Origin: Kuafuiihalomonas sp039024635 | GTDB taxonomy: Bacteria > Myxococcota > Kuafuiibacteriia > Kuafuiibacteriales > Kuafuiibacteriaceae | Length of the DNA: 64,000 nucleotides | Reading direction: 5' to 3' | Assembly: GCA_039024635.1 (NCBI GenBank) | Contig: JBCCQA010000024.1 | Span: 23,582 to 87,581, forward strand | Part shown: positions 17,299 through 25,653 of the stretch, in pieces | Layout: each line of letters begins with the position of its first letter | How positions within the stretch are numbered: the stretch's first letter is position 1 | Position numbers and translations under genes: made by a program | Notes under the pieces: model-generated | The model's input: the letters and a program-made list of their open reading frames with translations, nothing else | Database searches by the model: none | Told to the model about the DNA's origin: nothing

Positions 17299-18630
17299 AT
17301 GAGCGAGAAACTGAAAGATCTCCCCCGGGTGGAAGCCAAGCCCGGCGAGAAGGCGACCCTCAACATCGGGGACCACACCTACGAACTCCCCATCCACGCA
17401 CCGACGCACGGACCCAAGGTCATCGACATCAGCAAGCTCTACAGGGACTCGGGGCACTTCACCCTCGACCCTGGCTTCCTGTCGACCGCGAGCTGTGATT
17501 CCGCCATCACCTTCATCGACGGCAACCGGGGCATCCTCCTTCACCGCGGCTACTCGATCGAAGATCTGGCGGCCACGGCCTCCTACATCGAGATGGCGCA
17601 CCTGCTCCTCTACGAGAAGTTGCCCAACGCCGACGAGTTGAGGACCTTCGATCGGACCATCCGACGGCACACCATGGTGCACGAGCAGTTCAAGTCCTTC
17701 TTCTCGGGCTACCGGCGAGACGCTCACCCCATGGCATTGATGGTGGGGACGGTCGGCGCGCTGAGCGCTTTCTATCACGAGGACACCGACGTCCACGACG
17801 AGAAGGCCCGAGAGATCGCGACCCATCGCATCGTGGCCAAGATGCCGACCATCGCCGGCATGGCCTACAAGTACTCCATCGGCCAACCCTTCGTGTATCC
17901 GCGCAACGATCTCGACTATGCGGCCAACTTCCTCCACATGTGTTTCAGCGTTCCCGCCGAGCCCTATGAGGTCAGCCCCGTTCTCGCCAAGGCGATGAAC
18001 CGCTTCCTGATTCTTCATGCGGACCACGAACAGAACGCGTCCACGGCCACGGTTCGCATCGCGGGCTCCTCCCAGGCTAATCCCTACGCCTGCATTGCGG
18101 CCGGTGTCGCCTGCCTTTGGGGACCGGCCCACGGTGGCGCCAACGAGGCGGCGCTCCGCATGCTCATGGAGATTGGGAGCAAGGACCGAATCACCGAGTA
18201 CCTGGCTCGGGCCAAGGACAAGAACGATCCTTTCCGGCTCATGGGCTTCGGCCACCGGGTCTACAAGAACTACGACCCGCGAGCCCGAGTGCTGCGGGAG
18301 TCCTTCCACGAGGTTCTTCAGGAGCTTGGCAAGACCAAGGAGCCCATCTTCGAGCTCGCTTTGGAGCTAGAGAGGATCGCCCTCGAAGACGACTACTTCC
18401 AGGAGCGGAAGCTCTTTCCGAACGTAGACTTCTACTCGGGCATCATGCTCAACGCGATGGGCTTCCCGACCACGATGTTCCCCGCGCTCTTCGCCCTTGG
18501 CCGGACCGTGGGCTGGATCAGCCAGTGGAAAGAGATGATTAAGCGTCCCGATCAGCGCATCGACCGTCCTCGACAGCGCTACACCGGTGAGGCTGCCCGT
18601 CCCTTCCTCCCTCTGGATCAGCGGGGCTGA
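17299..18630 (+). CDS. gltA: citrate synthase
   Basis: 443 aa, typical for the bacterial type II enzyme with an N-terminal extension. It carries the signature blocks: ILHADHEQNAST (first catalytic histidine), GPAHGGANEAALRML, GFGHRVYKNYDPRA (second histidine) and NVDFYSGIML (catalytic aspartate). It condenses acetyl-CoA and oxaloacetate in the TCA cycle. The ATG is preceded by GGAAAAG. The 3' end overlaps the convergent DUF5690 gene by 13 bp, so the two transcripts are antisense at their ends. Confidence 0.97.
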   Translation: MSEKLKDLPRVEAKPGEKATLNIGDHTYELPIHAPTHGPKVIDISKLYRDSGHFTLDPGFLSTASCDSAITFIDGNRGILLHRGYSIEDLAATASYIEMAHLLLYEKLPNADELRTFDRTIRRHTMVHEQFKSFFSGYRRDAHPMALMVGTVGALSAFYHEDTDVHDEKAREIATHRIVAKMPTIAGMAYKYSIGQPFVYPRNDLDYAANFLHMCFSVPAEPYEVSPVLAKAMNRFLILHADHEQNASTATVRIAGSSQANPYACIAAGVACLWGPAHGGANEAALRMLMEIGSKDRITEYLARAKDKNDPFRLMGFGHRVYKNYDPRARVLRESFHEVLQELGKTKEPIFELALELERIALEDDYFQERKLFPNVDFYSGIMLNAMGFPTTMFPALFALGRTVGWISQWKEMIKRPDQRIDRPRQRYTGEAARPFLPLDQRG

Positions 18631-19904
18631 GTTTCGCTCGCTTCGTGGGCGCGTCGCTCGAAGTAGATGAGCGCGCCCACGAAACAGGTCGTGCACACGG
18701 CTGAGGTCAGGTAGCTGAAGCCAGCAAAGAAGCTCACCCAGCTCAGCTCCGGACTGCCAAAGGTCTTCACCCCGTATAGCGTGATGCTGCCCAGATAGCC
18801 GACGGCGTCGGTCACGTAGATCATGAAGCCGGCCGTCGCGACCGTTCCCATGGCCGCGATCAGGCGGTCGAAGAGCACGCAGCCGAAGGGCACGTAGGCC
18901 ACGTAGAGTCCGAAGCCCACGCCGATCATCCACACCGTCGGCGAGACCAAGCCCGCCTGAAAACCGAAGGTCAGGAGGCCGATGAGGAGGCCGCCCAGGC
19001 CCATGATGACGTGAATGCCGAGGAGGGCCCGACGGTTGTCCTTCACCCAAGAGAACACGGCGAGGATCAGGAGCACGCCGAAGGCGATGGGAAGTTCGGA
19101 CAGGGCGTAGATGGCGGGCTCTTCACCCAGGCCCAGTCCGTTCCAGAGCTCCCGTGCGAAGTTGTCCCGGAAGTCTCGATAGGCGGTGAGAAAGAAGTAG
19201 AGGAAGGTGAGCAGCAGCAGCCCCGGCATGAAGGCGATGAAGAAGCTGCGGCGCTCGGCCCCGTTCATGGGCCGCCGCCGAATGCGTGAAGCTTCGTCCT
19301 CGGGGGTTGGTGGCGGAAGGACCCGGAGCAGCGCGACGAATCCCAGCAGGAGGGGGAAAAAGACGAAGCCCACCGTCATCGGCATCGCCGCCTCGGAGAT
19401 GCCTGCGTCCAGGACTGCCTTGCCGACCGACTTCACGAAGCCCGAAGCCACGATGTAGCTCGCCGAAAGGCCCGCCCCCAGAAGCTCGGTCTGGCGTCGT
19501 CCTTCTAGGAAGCCGAAGACCAAGCCCCACACCATGCCGAGGGGCAGTCCGTTGGCGAGAAGAAACAGAGCCGCCCAAGGTTTGGGGGCCAGCCAAAATC
19601 CGACCAGGGCCAGCTGGGCGAAAGCGATGGCGAGGACGATGGCCAGAGGTCGCCGTTCGGCCGGAAGCTCCGACACGACCTTGATTCCCACGAACTTCGA
19701 GCTGGCGTAGCCCAGGAGCTGAAGAACGATGAGGACGATCTTGTAGTCCACCGACCCCAAGCCGGGGAGCTCTAGCTGGCCCTCGAAGCGCGCCACCGCG
19801 AAGGGCTTCCGAAAGGCGTACATGCAGAAGTAGGTCCCGAACGCGGCGAAGATCGCGTAGGCCGCGAAAATGGGCGGCGGAGCCCGCCGGAGGATCGCCT
19901 GCAC
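18618..19904 (-). CDS. DUF5690-family multipass membrane protein
   Basis: 428 aa, GTG start, about 11-12 hydrophobic segments, MFS-like. Characteristic blocks are YAFRKPFAVARFEG near the first helix, GYASSKFVGIKVVSE, NGLPLGMVWGLVFGFLEGRRQTE, SGFVKSVGKAVLD, LTAYRDFRDNFA and MIYVTDAVGYLGS. Together they match the DUF5690 group, which is distantly related to major-facilitator permeases. Substrate unknown. It overlaps the end of gltA on the opposite strand and is divergent from the next MFS gene across 43 bp. Confidence 0.75.
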   Translation of the reverse strand: MQAILRRAPPPIFAAYAIFAAFGTYFCMYAFRKPFAVARFEGQLELPGLGSVDYKIVLIVLQLLGYASSKFVGIKVVSELPAERRPLAIVLAIAFAQLALVGFWLAPKPWAALFLLANGLPLGMVWGLVFGFLEGRRQTELLGAGLSASYIVASGFVKSVGKAVLDAGISEAAMPMTVGFVFFPLLLGFVALLRVLPPPTPEDEASRIRRRPMNGAERRSFFIAFMPGLLLLTFLYFFLTAYRDFRDNFARELWNGLGLGEEPAIYALSELPIAFGVLLILAVFSWVKDNRRALLGIHVIMGLGGLLIGLLTFGFQAGLVSPTVWMIGVGFGLYVAYVPFGCVLFDRLIAAMGTVATAGFMIYVTDAVGYLGSITLYGVKTFGSPELSWVSFFAGFSYLTSAVCTTCFVGALIYFERRAHEASETQPR

Positions 19905-19947
19905 GCGCTCCCGCTAGCAGAGGCGACCTGGCTTCAGGAAGCCCAGT

Positions 19948-21276
19948 GTGCCAGAGCCACCTCGGAACGTTATGGACGGTACCGAGGCCAAGCGCGCACC
20001 GAGCTCGAGTGAAGCTCCACGGCCCGGACTGTTCCCCGTCCTGCTGGTGAACTTCATCGCGACCTTTGGGTTTTCGGTCGTGATTCCTTTTCTGATCTTC
20101 GTGGTCCGAGACCTGGGGGGGAACGGCGTGGCCTATGGTTTGATGGCGGCGGCCTATCCGACGGCCCAGCTCGTGGGTGCCCCCATCTTGGGGCGCTGGT
20201 CGGACAGCGTGGGGCGGCGGCCCATCCTTCTCCTCAGTCAGGCAGGGACCCTGGTGGCGTGGATCATCTTCGCTGCCGCCCTCTTCCTCCCCCGAACCGT
20301 GCTCTTCGAGTGGCGGTCGAGCTGGACGGGGAACTTCAGCGTCACGCTTCCCCTCTTGGTTTTATTTCTGGCCCGAGGCTTTGATGGGCTCACGGGCGGC
20401 AACATCGCGGTCGCTAATGCCTACGTGGCCGACGTCAGTCCGGAAGAAGAGCGGGCCGTGAACTTCGGGCGCATGGGCGTGAGCTCGAATCTCGGTTTCG
20501 TCTGCGGGCCGGGGCTCGCCGCCCTGATGGGGCTCTTTGGCGAGGGCAACTATCTGTTGCCCCTCGGGGCCTGCATCGCGATCTCGGCCCTAGCCACCGG
20601 CTTGGTGGCTTTCTTTCTTCCCGAGTCCCTTCATCCGAAGGCGCCGAAGTGCAAGGTCCAAGCCTTCGGCGCGGGGGCCAAGGACAGCGCAGGCGCTCTG
20701 GCCCGGCCGAGGATTCGGCTCCTGCTCACCACCTATTTCCTGGTCTTCCTGGGCTTCAACTTCTTCTACACCGCCTTCCCCGTTCACGCAGCCGGCGGAC
20801 TGGGCTGGACCGTTACCCGGACGGGCCTCTTCTTCGTCTTGCTGAGCGCCTTGATGATCGGCGTCCAGGGACCCGGTCTGGCCTGGATCCAGCCCCATGC
20901 TTCGCCCCGAAGCCTGGTCGTCGGAGGCAGCCTCAGTCTGACCCTCACGTTCCTCCTCATACGAACCGGAGCGCCCGGACCGACCTTTGCCGCTGCCCTT
21001 TTCTTCGCCTTGGGCAACGGCTTGATGTGGCCCTCGCTGCAAGGGCTTCTGTCCTCGGAGTCCCGGCCCGAAGAGCAGGGTTCGGTGCAGGGCCTGGCCG
21101 GCAGCTTGACCAGCGCCGCCGCCATCTTCGGCCTGGTCGCCGGTGGCTTCGTATTTGAACGGATCGGAACCGAAACCTTCGGCCTTTCGGCCTTGTTCAT
21201 GCTGGCGGCTGGTCTGGGGATTGCGCTGTTCGACGGCCGTTTGGCTCGACCCTCGGCGCCTGCGGCGTCGGGATGA
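19948..21276 (+). CDS. MFS drug/proton antiporter (DHA1-like)
   Basis: 442 aa with 12 predicted membrane helices. GTG start at 19948 has AGGAAG 6 nt upstream; an ATG at 19972 is an alternative. Motif A appears after TM2 as GRWSDSVGRRPILL, and a central loop (about 230-250) separates the two six-helix halves. The TetA-like signature ARGFDGLTGGNIAVANAYVADVS is seen around TM4-5. It probably exports small hydrophobic compounds using the proton gradient; no specific drug can be named. Confidence 0.85.
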   Translation: MPEPPRNVMDGTEAKRAPSSSEAPRPGLFPVLLVNFIATFGFSVVIPFLIFVVRDLGGNGVAYGLMAAAYPTAQLVGAPILGRWSDSVGRRPILLLSQAGTLVAWIIFAAALFLPRTVLFEWRSSWTGNFSVTLPLLVLFLARGFDGLTGGNIAVANAYVADVSPEEERAVNFGRMGVSSNLGFVCGPGLAALMGLFGEGNYLLPLGACIAISALATGLVAFFLPESLHPKAPKCKVQAFGAGAKDSAGALARPRIRLLLTTYFLVFLGFNFFYTAFPVHAAGGLGWTVTRTGLFFVLLSALMIGVQGPGLAWIQPHASPRSLVVGGSLSLTLTFLLIRTGAPGPTFAAALFFALGNGLMWPSLQGLLSSESRPEEQGSVQGLAGSLTSAAAIFGLVAGGFVFERIGTETFGLSALFMLAAGLGIALFDGRLARPSAPAASG

Positions 21277-21319
21277 AGATGGACTTGTCGCCCGTCGCCG
21301 TCGAGGGCTAGCTCGGGCC

Positions 21320-21757
21320 GTGGGCTACCGATTCGAGTCGACGTCGGTGGATGCGACCCGGCCCCTCCGAGCCGCTGTTCTTCGACCGGGCCGGAAGCTC
21401 TCCGAGGTCGGACTCCCCAAAGACGAAGATCCCAGAGCCCTTCACGTCGTGGCCCGGGACGAGGGCGGCCTCGTGGTCGCGACGGGCTCGGTCCACCCCG
21501 AGGATCGAAGCGACGGGCCTCGGCCCGGTTTTCGCGTTCGCGGCATGGCGAGTGATCCGGCCCATCGGGGTCGAGGGCTGGGCAAGGAGGTCTTGAAGCG
21601 ACTCGTCGACCATGCCTGGTCCGAGGGCGCCCAGGAGGTTTGGTGCAACGCTCGTACTGGCGCGCTCAGCCTCTACGAGCGAGCGGGCTTTCGGGCGGTG
21701 TCGGGCGTCTTCGAGATAGAAGACATCGGCCCTCACGTGATCATGGTGCGCCCGTGA
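21320..21757 (+). CDS. GNAT-family N-acetyltransferase
   Basis: About 145 aa from GTG 21320; the open frame extends 5' into the MFS gene but homology starts at RPLRAAVLRPGR. Motif A for acetyl-CoA binding is GMASDPAHRGRGLGKEVLKR, with the R/Q-x-x-G-x-G/A pyrophosphate loop HRGRGLG. Motif B is LYERAGFRAVSG. This arrangement resembles small ElaA/YitI-like acyltransferases. The acceptor is unknown. It begins 43 bp after the MFS stop and may be co-transcribed. Confidence 0.8.
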   Translation: MGYRFESTSVDATRPLRAAVLRPGRKLSEVGLPKDEDPRALHVVARDEGGLVVATGSVHPEDRSDGPRPGFRVRGMASDPAHRGRGLGKEVLKRLVDHAWSEGAQEVWCNARTGALSLYERAGFRAVSGVFEIEDIGPHVIMVRP

Positions 21758-21815
21758 GCGGCGAATCGCCTCATCCTGGGCCTGCGGCTCATCACTCGAA
21801 GCGCTGGGCCGACCG

Positions 21816-21986
21816 GTGGGTCATGAAGATCAGTATCGAAGGTTCCACGTGGTGGCCGACGGCGTTCGCATCCTCAACGCTGCCTTCAGCTACGAAGAGT
21901 CAGTAAGTGAATTCGCAAGCTACAAAGGCTGGGTGGCCTTCTACGCCAAGCAGGATGCAGGGGCCAAAGCGCTGCGCATCGCCTGA
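21816..21986 (+). pseudogene. fragment resembling a DUF427 C-terminus
   Basis: From GTG 21816 a 56-codon frame reads FHVVADGVRILNAAFSYEE and then KGWVAFYAKQD, ending TGA at 21986. The order (VVADG, NAAxSY, GWVAFY) resembles the end of DUF427-family proteins, but the N-terminal half is absent and nothing upstream in any frame supplies it. I read it as a decayed or truncated gene; a genuine very short protein cannot be excluded. Confidence 0.35.
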
Positions 21987-21995
21987 GGAGCAGAC

Positions 21996-22925
21996 TCAGA
22001 ACTGATAGCTGGCCCCGATCCCGAAGCTGAGGGTGTTGAGGACCAGCGTACCCCGGACCGGGCCTGATACCTCGGCCTGGACGCCGAAGCCGGCCGGGAG
22101 GCGCGCCTGTACCTGGGCCGACAGGTCGGTGAAGCTTACCCCGTTTCCGAGCCCGATCGAGATGCCCCCCGCTTGTTCGCTCAGATCCGCGAAACTCTCC
22201 GAACCTCGGACGGCGCCGATGAGCCACAGCCGCCGAAGGATCGGAGCCTTGCCCTGAACGCCCAGCTGAAGCTCATAGTTGAAGGCGTTGCTGAAGTCGG
22301 TCTCGTCGGAGAGAGCGAAACGGCTGGGCTCGGCAGTCCCCGTCCGCAGCCAGAACGCGGCAAACGCGCGTCCATATAGCCGAAAGGGAAGATCGTTCAG
22401 CTCGACGGCTTGGGCGAAGGTGAGCCCAAACTCCACGTCGAACTCTTCGTCGCCGGTAGGAAGCTGGTCGATGGCGAGGTTGAGGTTGAAGTTTTCGTCA
22501 TTGTCGGGGAGTCCGGTCTCGGGACGGGCGTCTCCGGTGGGAAGACCAAACTTCACCGAGCCCAGGATGTTTATGGGCCCCTGCAGTAGTGTTGTGAAGG
22601 CGCCGATGCGCAGGTCCCCCAGTCCTGAGGCGGCGCCTCCGAAGCCCGCTCCCTGATTCGTTATGGCGTTCCGGCGGAAGAGCTCCCCCTCCAGGGTCAG
22701 CATCAGCCATCGATCGATCAGCCCCAGCTCGCCGTAGAGCTGCACCGTGGCGACGTCTATGTCCGCCGTTTCGATGGTCCGGCCCCCGGTGCCGAGCAAG
22801 GATTCGGCGGATTGAAAGCGGCCACCGAGCTGGATGTAGCCCTCGAGCGGGCCCCGGACCTCGATTTGGGCCTGTGCCGGGGTCGAGAGCAGGAGCCCGA
22901 AGAGGGCCAGCGTCAAAGCCCTCAC
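21996..22925 (-). CDS. outer-membrane beta-barrel protein
   Basis: 309 aa. Signal peptide LALFGLLLSTPAQAQ, then alternating amphipathic strands throughout, glycine turns, and a C-terminal SFGIGASYQF ending in phenylalanine, the BAM-recognition feature of outer-membrane barrels. Segments such as GSVKFGLPTGDARPETG recall the MetA/phenol-degradation transporter-like barrel group. The GTG start overlaps the stop of the DM13 lipoprotein gene (GTGA), so the two products are probably made together. Cargo or role unknown. Confidence 0.65.
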   Translation of the reverse strand: MRALTLALFGLLLSTPAQAQIEVRGPLEGYIQLGGRFQSAESLLGTGGRTIETADIDVATVQLYGELGLIDRWLMLTLEGELFRRNAITNQGAGFGGAASGLGDLRIGAFTTLLQGPINILGSVKFGLPTGDARPETGLPDNDENFNLNLAIDQLPTGDEEFDVEFGLTFAQAVELNDLPFRLYGRAFAAFWLRTGTAEPSRFALSDETDFSNAFNYELQLGVQGKAPILRRLWLIGAVRGSESFADLSEQAGGISIGLGNGVSFTDLSAQVQARLPAGFGVQAEVSGPVRGTLVLNTLSFGIGASYQF

Positions 22926-23497
22926 GGCGCCACGAGCTCCGCGGCATGCATGTCGGCTGAGAAGGGCTCACAGTAGATCCACGCGAATCTGCGGTTGGCG
23001 GCCTCGGCGGGAACCTCTATCTCGAGGGCACCGCTCAGAGCGTCTAGGCGACCGATCCGAATGTCGTCGGCTTGGATGCCCGCCCGCCCGATCCGCGTAC
23101 GGTCCGAAAAGAGAAGGGTGGGGCCGGGAAGGTTGAAGGCCCGGAAGTCTTCGCTCGTTCGAAGGACGGTCCGGCCGTCGGGCAGGCGGACCAGCTCCGC
23201 GCTCCCGCTCGCGCGGTACCCTCGGTCTTCCCAGTCTCCTTGGCCCAGCACGACCTCGGTCTGTTGGCCGCCCGCGTCCACGATCCCCGTATCGCTGATG
23301 CCCATATCGCTAGAGCCAAGATCCGGGTCCGATCCGCCGAGATCGTTCGGGCCGAAGTCCTCGGCCCCGGCGTCTCGAATGCCCAGATCGAGAGTGCCCG
23401 CGGTTGGAGGCGGGTCGTTGCCATCGTCCACATCGAATTGTTCGAATTGTGCATCGCAGCCAACGACGCCGAGCGTCGCCAGAATCCACCATCGCAT
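22922..23497 (-). CDS. DM13-domain lipoprotein
   Basis: 191 aa. An N-terminal hydrophobic segment ends in GVVGC with C14 as the probable lipidation site, followed by a disordered D/G/P-rich linker with repeated LGxxDxG units to about residue 75. The C-terminal domain reads GYRASGSAELVRL, LRTSEDFRAFNLPGP, GRLDALSGALEIEVP, and WIYCEPFSADMHAAEL. This is the pattern of DM13, a beta-sandwich domain with a near-invariant cysteine (C at IYCEPF) proposed to act in redox or electron transfer. It is coupled to the barrel gene by a 4-nt overlap. Confidence 0.65.
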   Translation of the reverse strand: MRWWILATLGVVGCDAQFEQFDVDDGNDPPPTAGTLDLGIRDAGAEDFGPNDLGGSDPDLGSSDMGISDTGIVDAGGQQTEVVLGQGDWEDRGYRASGSAELVRLPDGRTVLRTSEDFRAFNLPGPTLLFSDRTRIGRAGIQADDIRIGRLDALSGALEIEVPAEAANRRFAWIYCEPFSADMHAAELVAP

Positions 23498-23589
23498 GCC
23501 GGCCTCTACGCAGCCCGGCAGGGGAGGTTACAGGGGCCCGCATTGCCTTTCTGGACCCGGATTGGAACCCTGGCTGACGGACCTCGACC

Positions 23590-25653
23590 GTGGATGGACG
23601 CGACGCATTTCTGAAGGGCCTCAGCCAGGGCGCCGTCCTGCTCGATCTCTCCAGCCGAAGCGTTTCGGACTGGGTCCGGGCCTTGGTGGAAGCCAGTCCT
23701 GGTCTGGGGTCCTCGGCCAAGCTCCGAAGCCGAGCCCACAAGCGAGTTCTACAGCGAGAGTCCGAGGCATCGACCGCCATCGGCCGGGGGCTCGCCGTTC
23801 CCCACGCCCTAGTGCCAGATCTGGATCAGCCGGTGGTGGCCCTGGCCCGACTGGCCACGCCGGTGAATCTTGGTGCGCCCGACGGCAGGCCGGTCCACTT
23901 CGTCGTTCTCCTCCTGAGCCCGGAGAAGAGCTCCGAAATGCACCTCGAGCTTCTCGTGGCTGCGGCTCGTCTCTTCTCCGACGACGACGTCGTCGCAGAC
24001 CTGACCTTCGCCCAGTCCCCGAAGGAAGCCTTGACCAGCGTCGAAGGCTTCTTCGACGTCGACGCAGAACCGCCCCCCACGCGAACCGACACCGGACGCT
24101 TCGCCGCCGACGGGCTTCTCCCCAGCGGTAGGTTCGCCGGCGGCTTGTTGGGCGATCTTCGTCGGCGACGCCCCCACTATCTGAGCGACTTCCTCGACGG
24201 CCTTCACCCCAAGGCTCTGGCCGCGACCCTCTTTCTCTACTTTGCTTGCATCGCGCCCACCGTCGCCTTCGGCGGCCTGATGCACCAGCTCACCCAAGGC
24301 AGCATCGGCGTCACGGAGATGATCGTCTCCACCGCCATCGGAGGCGTGGTCTACGCCCTCTCTTGTGGTCAACCCCTGACCATCATCGGCGGGACGGGAC
24401 CGCTGCTCGTCTTCACGGGGGTCATCTATGAGCTGTGCGTCAGCTTTAATCTCCCGTTCCTGCCCTTCTTTTCCTGGGTTGGCTTCTGGACTTCGGGCTT
24501 CTGTCTGGCCATCGCGCTCTTCGACGGCAGCGTCTTCATTCGCTTCTGCACTCGGTTCACGGACGAGATATTCGCCCTTCTCATTTCGGCCATCTTCGTT
24601 AGTGAAGCGCTACGGGAGATGTGGCGGGTCTTCGAGAATCCCGAGGTCACGCCCTACACTGCCCTCGTCGCCTTGGTGTTGGCCATCGGGACCTTCTATC
24701 TGGCGACGAGTCTCAAAGACTTCCGACGCTCCGTCTACCTTCGGCCTCAGATACGAGAGTTCCTGGCCGACTTCGGCTCCATCATCGCCATTTCGGTCAT
24801 GATCGGGGTGGCGGTTCTCTTTCACCGCAGCGATCTCCCGGTGCTCTACGTACCCGACCAGTTGGGTACGAGCTCGGGTCGCCCTTGGCTCGTTCAGCTC
24901 GGCGCTCTGCCGGTGGCGGCCATGATAGGCGCCTCGATCCCGGCCCTGCTGGGGACGGTCCTCATGTACCTGGACCAGAACATCACCACGCGCCTCGTGA
25001 ACCAGGCGGACAACAAGCTGCGGAAGGGCGCCGCCTACCATCAAGATTTCGTCGTCATCAGTCTACTCATCACCTTCAACTCCTTCTTTGGGCTGCCGTG
25101 GCTGGTCGCGGCGACTGTCCGTTCTTTGAACCACCTGCGCGCCTTGGCGACCTACGAAGTCTCGGTCAGTCGCGGACAGGTGCACGAGCACATCGTGCAC
25201 GTGCGAGAAACACGTCTGACGGGCCTGGGCATTCACATGCTCATCGGAGCCTCGGTGTTCGTGCTCCCCTGGCTGAAAGGCCAAGGCATCGAGGTTCCCA
25301 TGTCGGTTTTGTTCGGTCTCTTCTTGTTCATGGGGATCAGCTCCTTGAGCGGCAACCAGTTCTGGGAGCGTCTGAAACTGTGGGCAAAAGAGCCTGCCTC
25401 CTACCCTCAGACCCACTACGTGCGGCGGGTACCTGGGCGCCACGTTCACTCCTACACCGCGGTTCAGCTCGCCTGCCTCGGCGTCTTGTGGCTGGTCAAA
25501 GTGAGCACCTGGGCTCTGTTCTTTCCCCTCGTCATCGCGGTGATGGTGCCCATTCGACTTCTGCTCTCTCGCTACTACCCACCGGAAGTCCTCGACATGC
25601 TCGACTCGGAGGAGGATCCGGAAGAGGAGATGTTGCGCGAAGCGGGCGCATGA
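23590..25653 (+). CDS. PTS EIIA-like domain fused to SLC4-type (band 3) anion transporter
   Basis: 687 aa, GTG start. Residues about 10-155 form a PTS EIIA type-2 domain: RESEASTAIGRGLAVPHA with the phospho-acceptor histidine H72, a second conserved histidine in EMHLELL (H118), and a hydrophobic core strand HFVVLLLSP. A loop leads to a 10+ helix domain with SLC4/HCO3-transporter landmarks: FGGLMHQLTQGSIGVTEM, SCGQPLTIIGGTGPLLVFTG, and KGAAYHQDFVV followed by FGLPWLVAATVRSLNHLRALA. SLC4 proteins move bicarbonate, borate or other anions. The histidine suggests control by phosphorylation or a scaffold role. The next gene overlaps its stop (ATGA). Confidence 0.88.
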   Translation: MDGRDAFLKGLSQGAVLLDLSSRSVSDWVRALVEASPGLGSSAKLRSRAHKRVLQRESEASTAIGRGLAVPHALVPDLDQPVVALARLATPVNLGAPDGRPVHFVVLLLSPEKSSEMHLELLVAAARLFSDDDVVADLTFAQSPKEALTSVEGFFDVDAEPPPTRTDTGRFAADGLLPSGRFAGGLLGDLRRRRPHYLSDFLDGLHPKALAATLFLYFACIAPTVAFGGLMHQLTQGSIGVTEMIVSTAIGGVVYALSCGQPLTIIGGTGPLLVFTGVIYELCVSFNLPFLPFFSWVGFWTSGFCLAIALFDGSVFIRFCTRFTDEIFALLISAIFVSEALREMWRVFENPEVTPYTALVALVLAIGTFYLATSLKDFRRSVYLRPQIREFLADFGSIIAISVMIGVAVLFHRSDLPVLYVPDQLGTSSGRPWLVQLGALPVAAMIGASIPALLGTVLMYLDQNITTRLVNQADNKLRKGAAYHQDFVVISLLITFNSFFGLPWLVAATVRSLNHLRALATYEVSVSRGQVHEHIVHVRETRLTGLGIHMLIGASVFVLPWLKGQGIEVPMSVLFGLFLFMGISSLSGNQFWERLKLWAKEPASYPQTHYVRRVPGRHVHSYTAVQLACLGVLWLVKVSTWALFFPLVIAVMVPIRLLLSRYYPPEVLDMLDSEEDPEEEMLREAGA

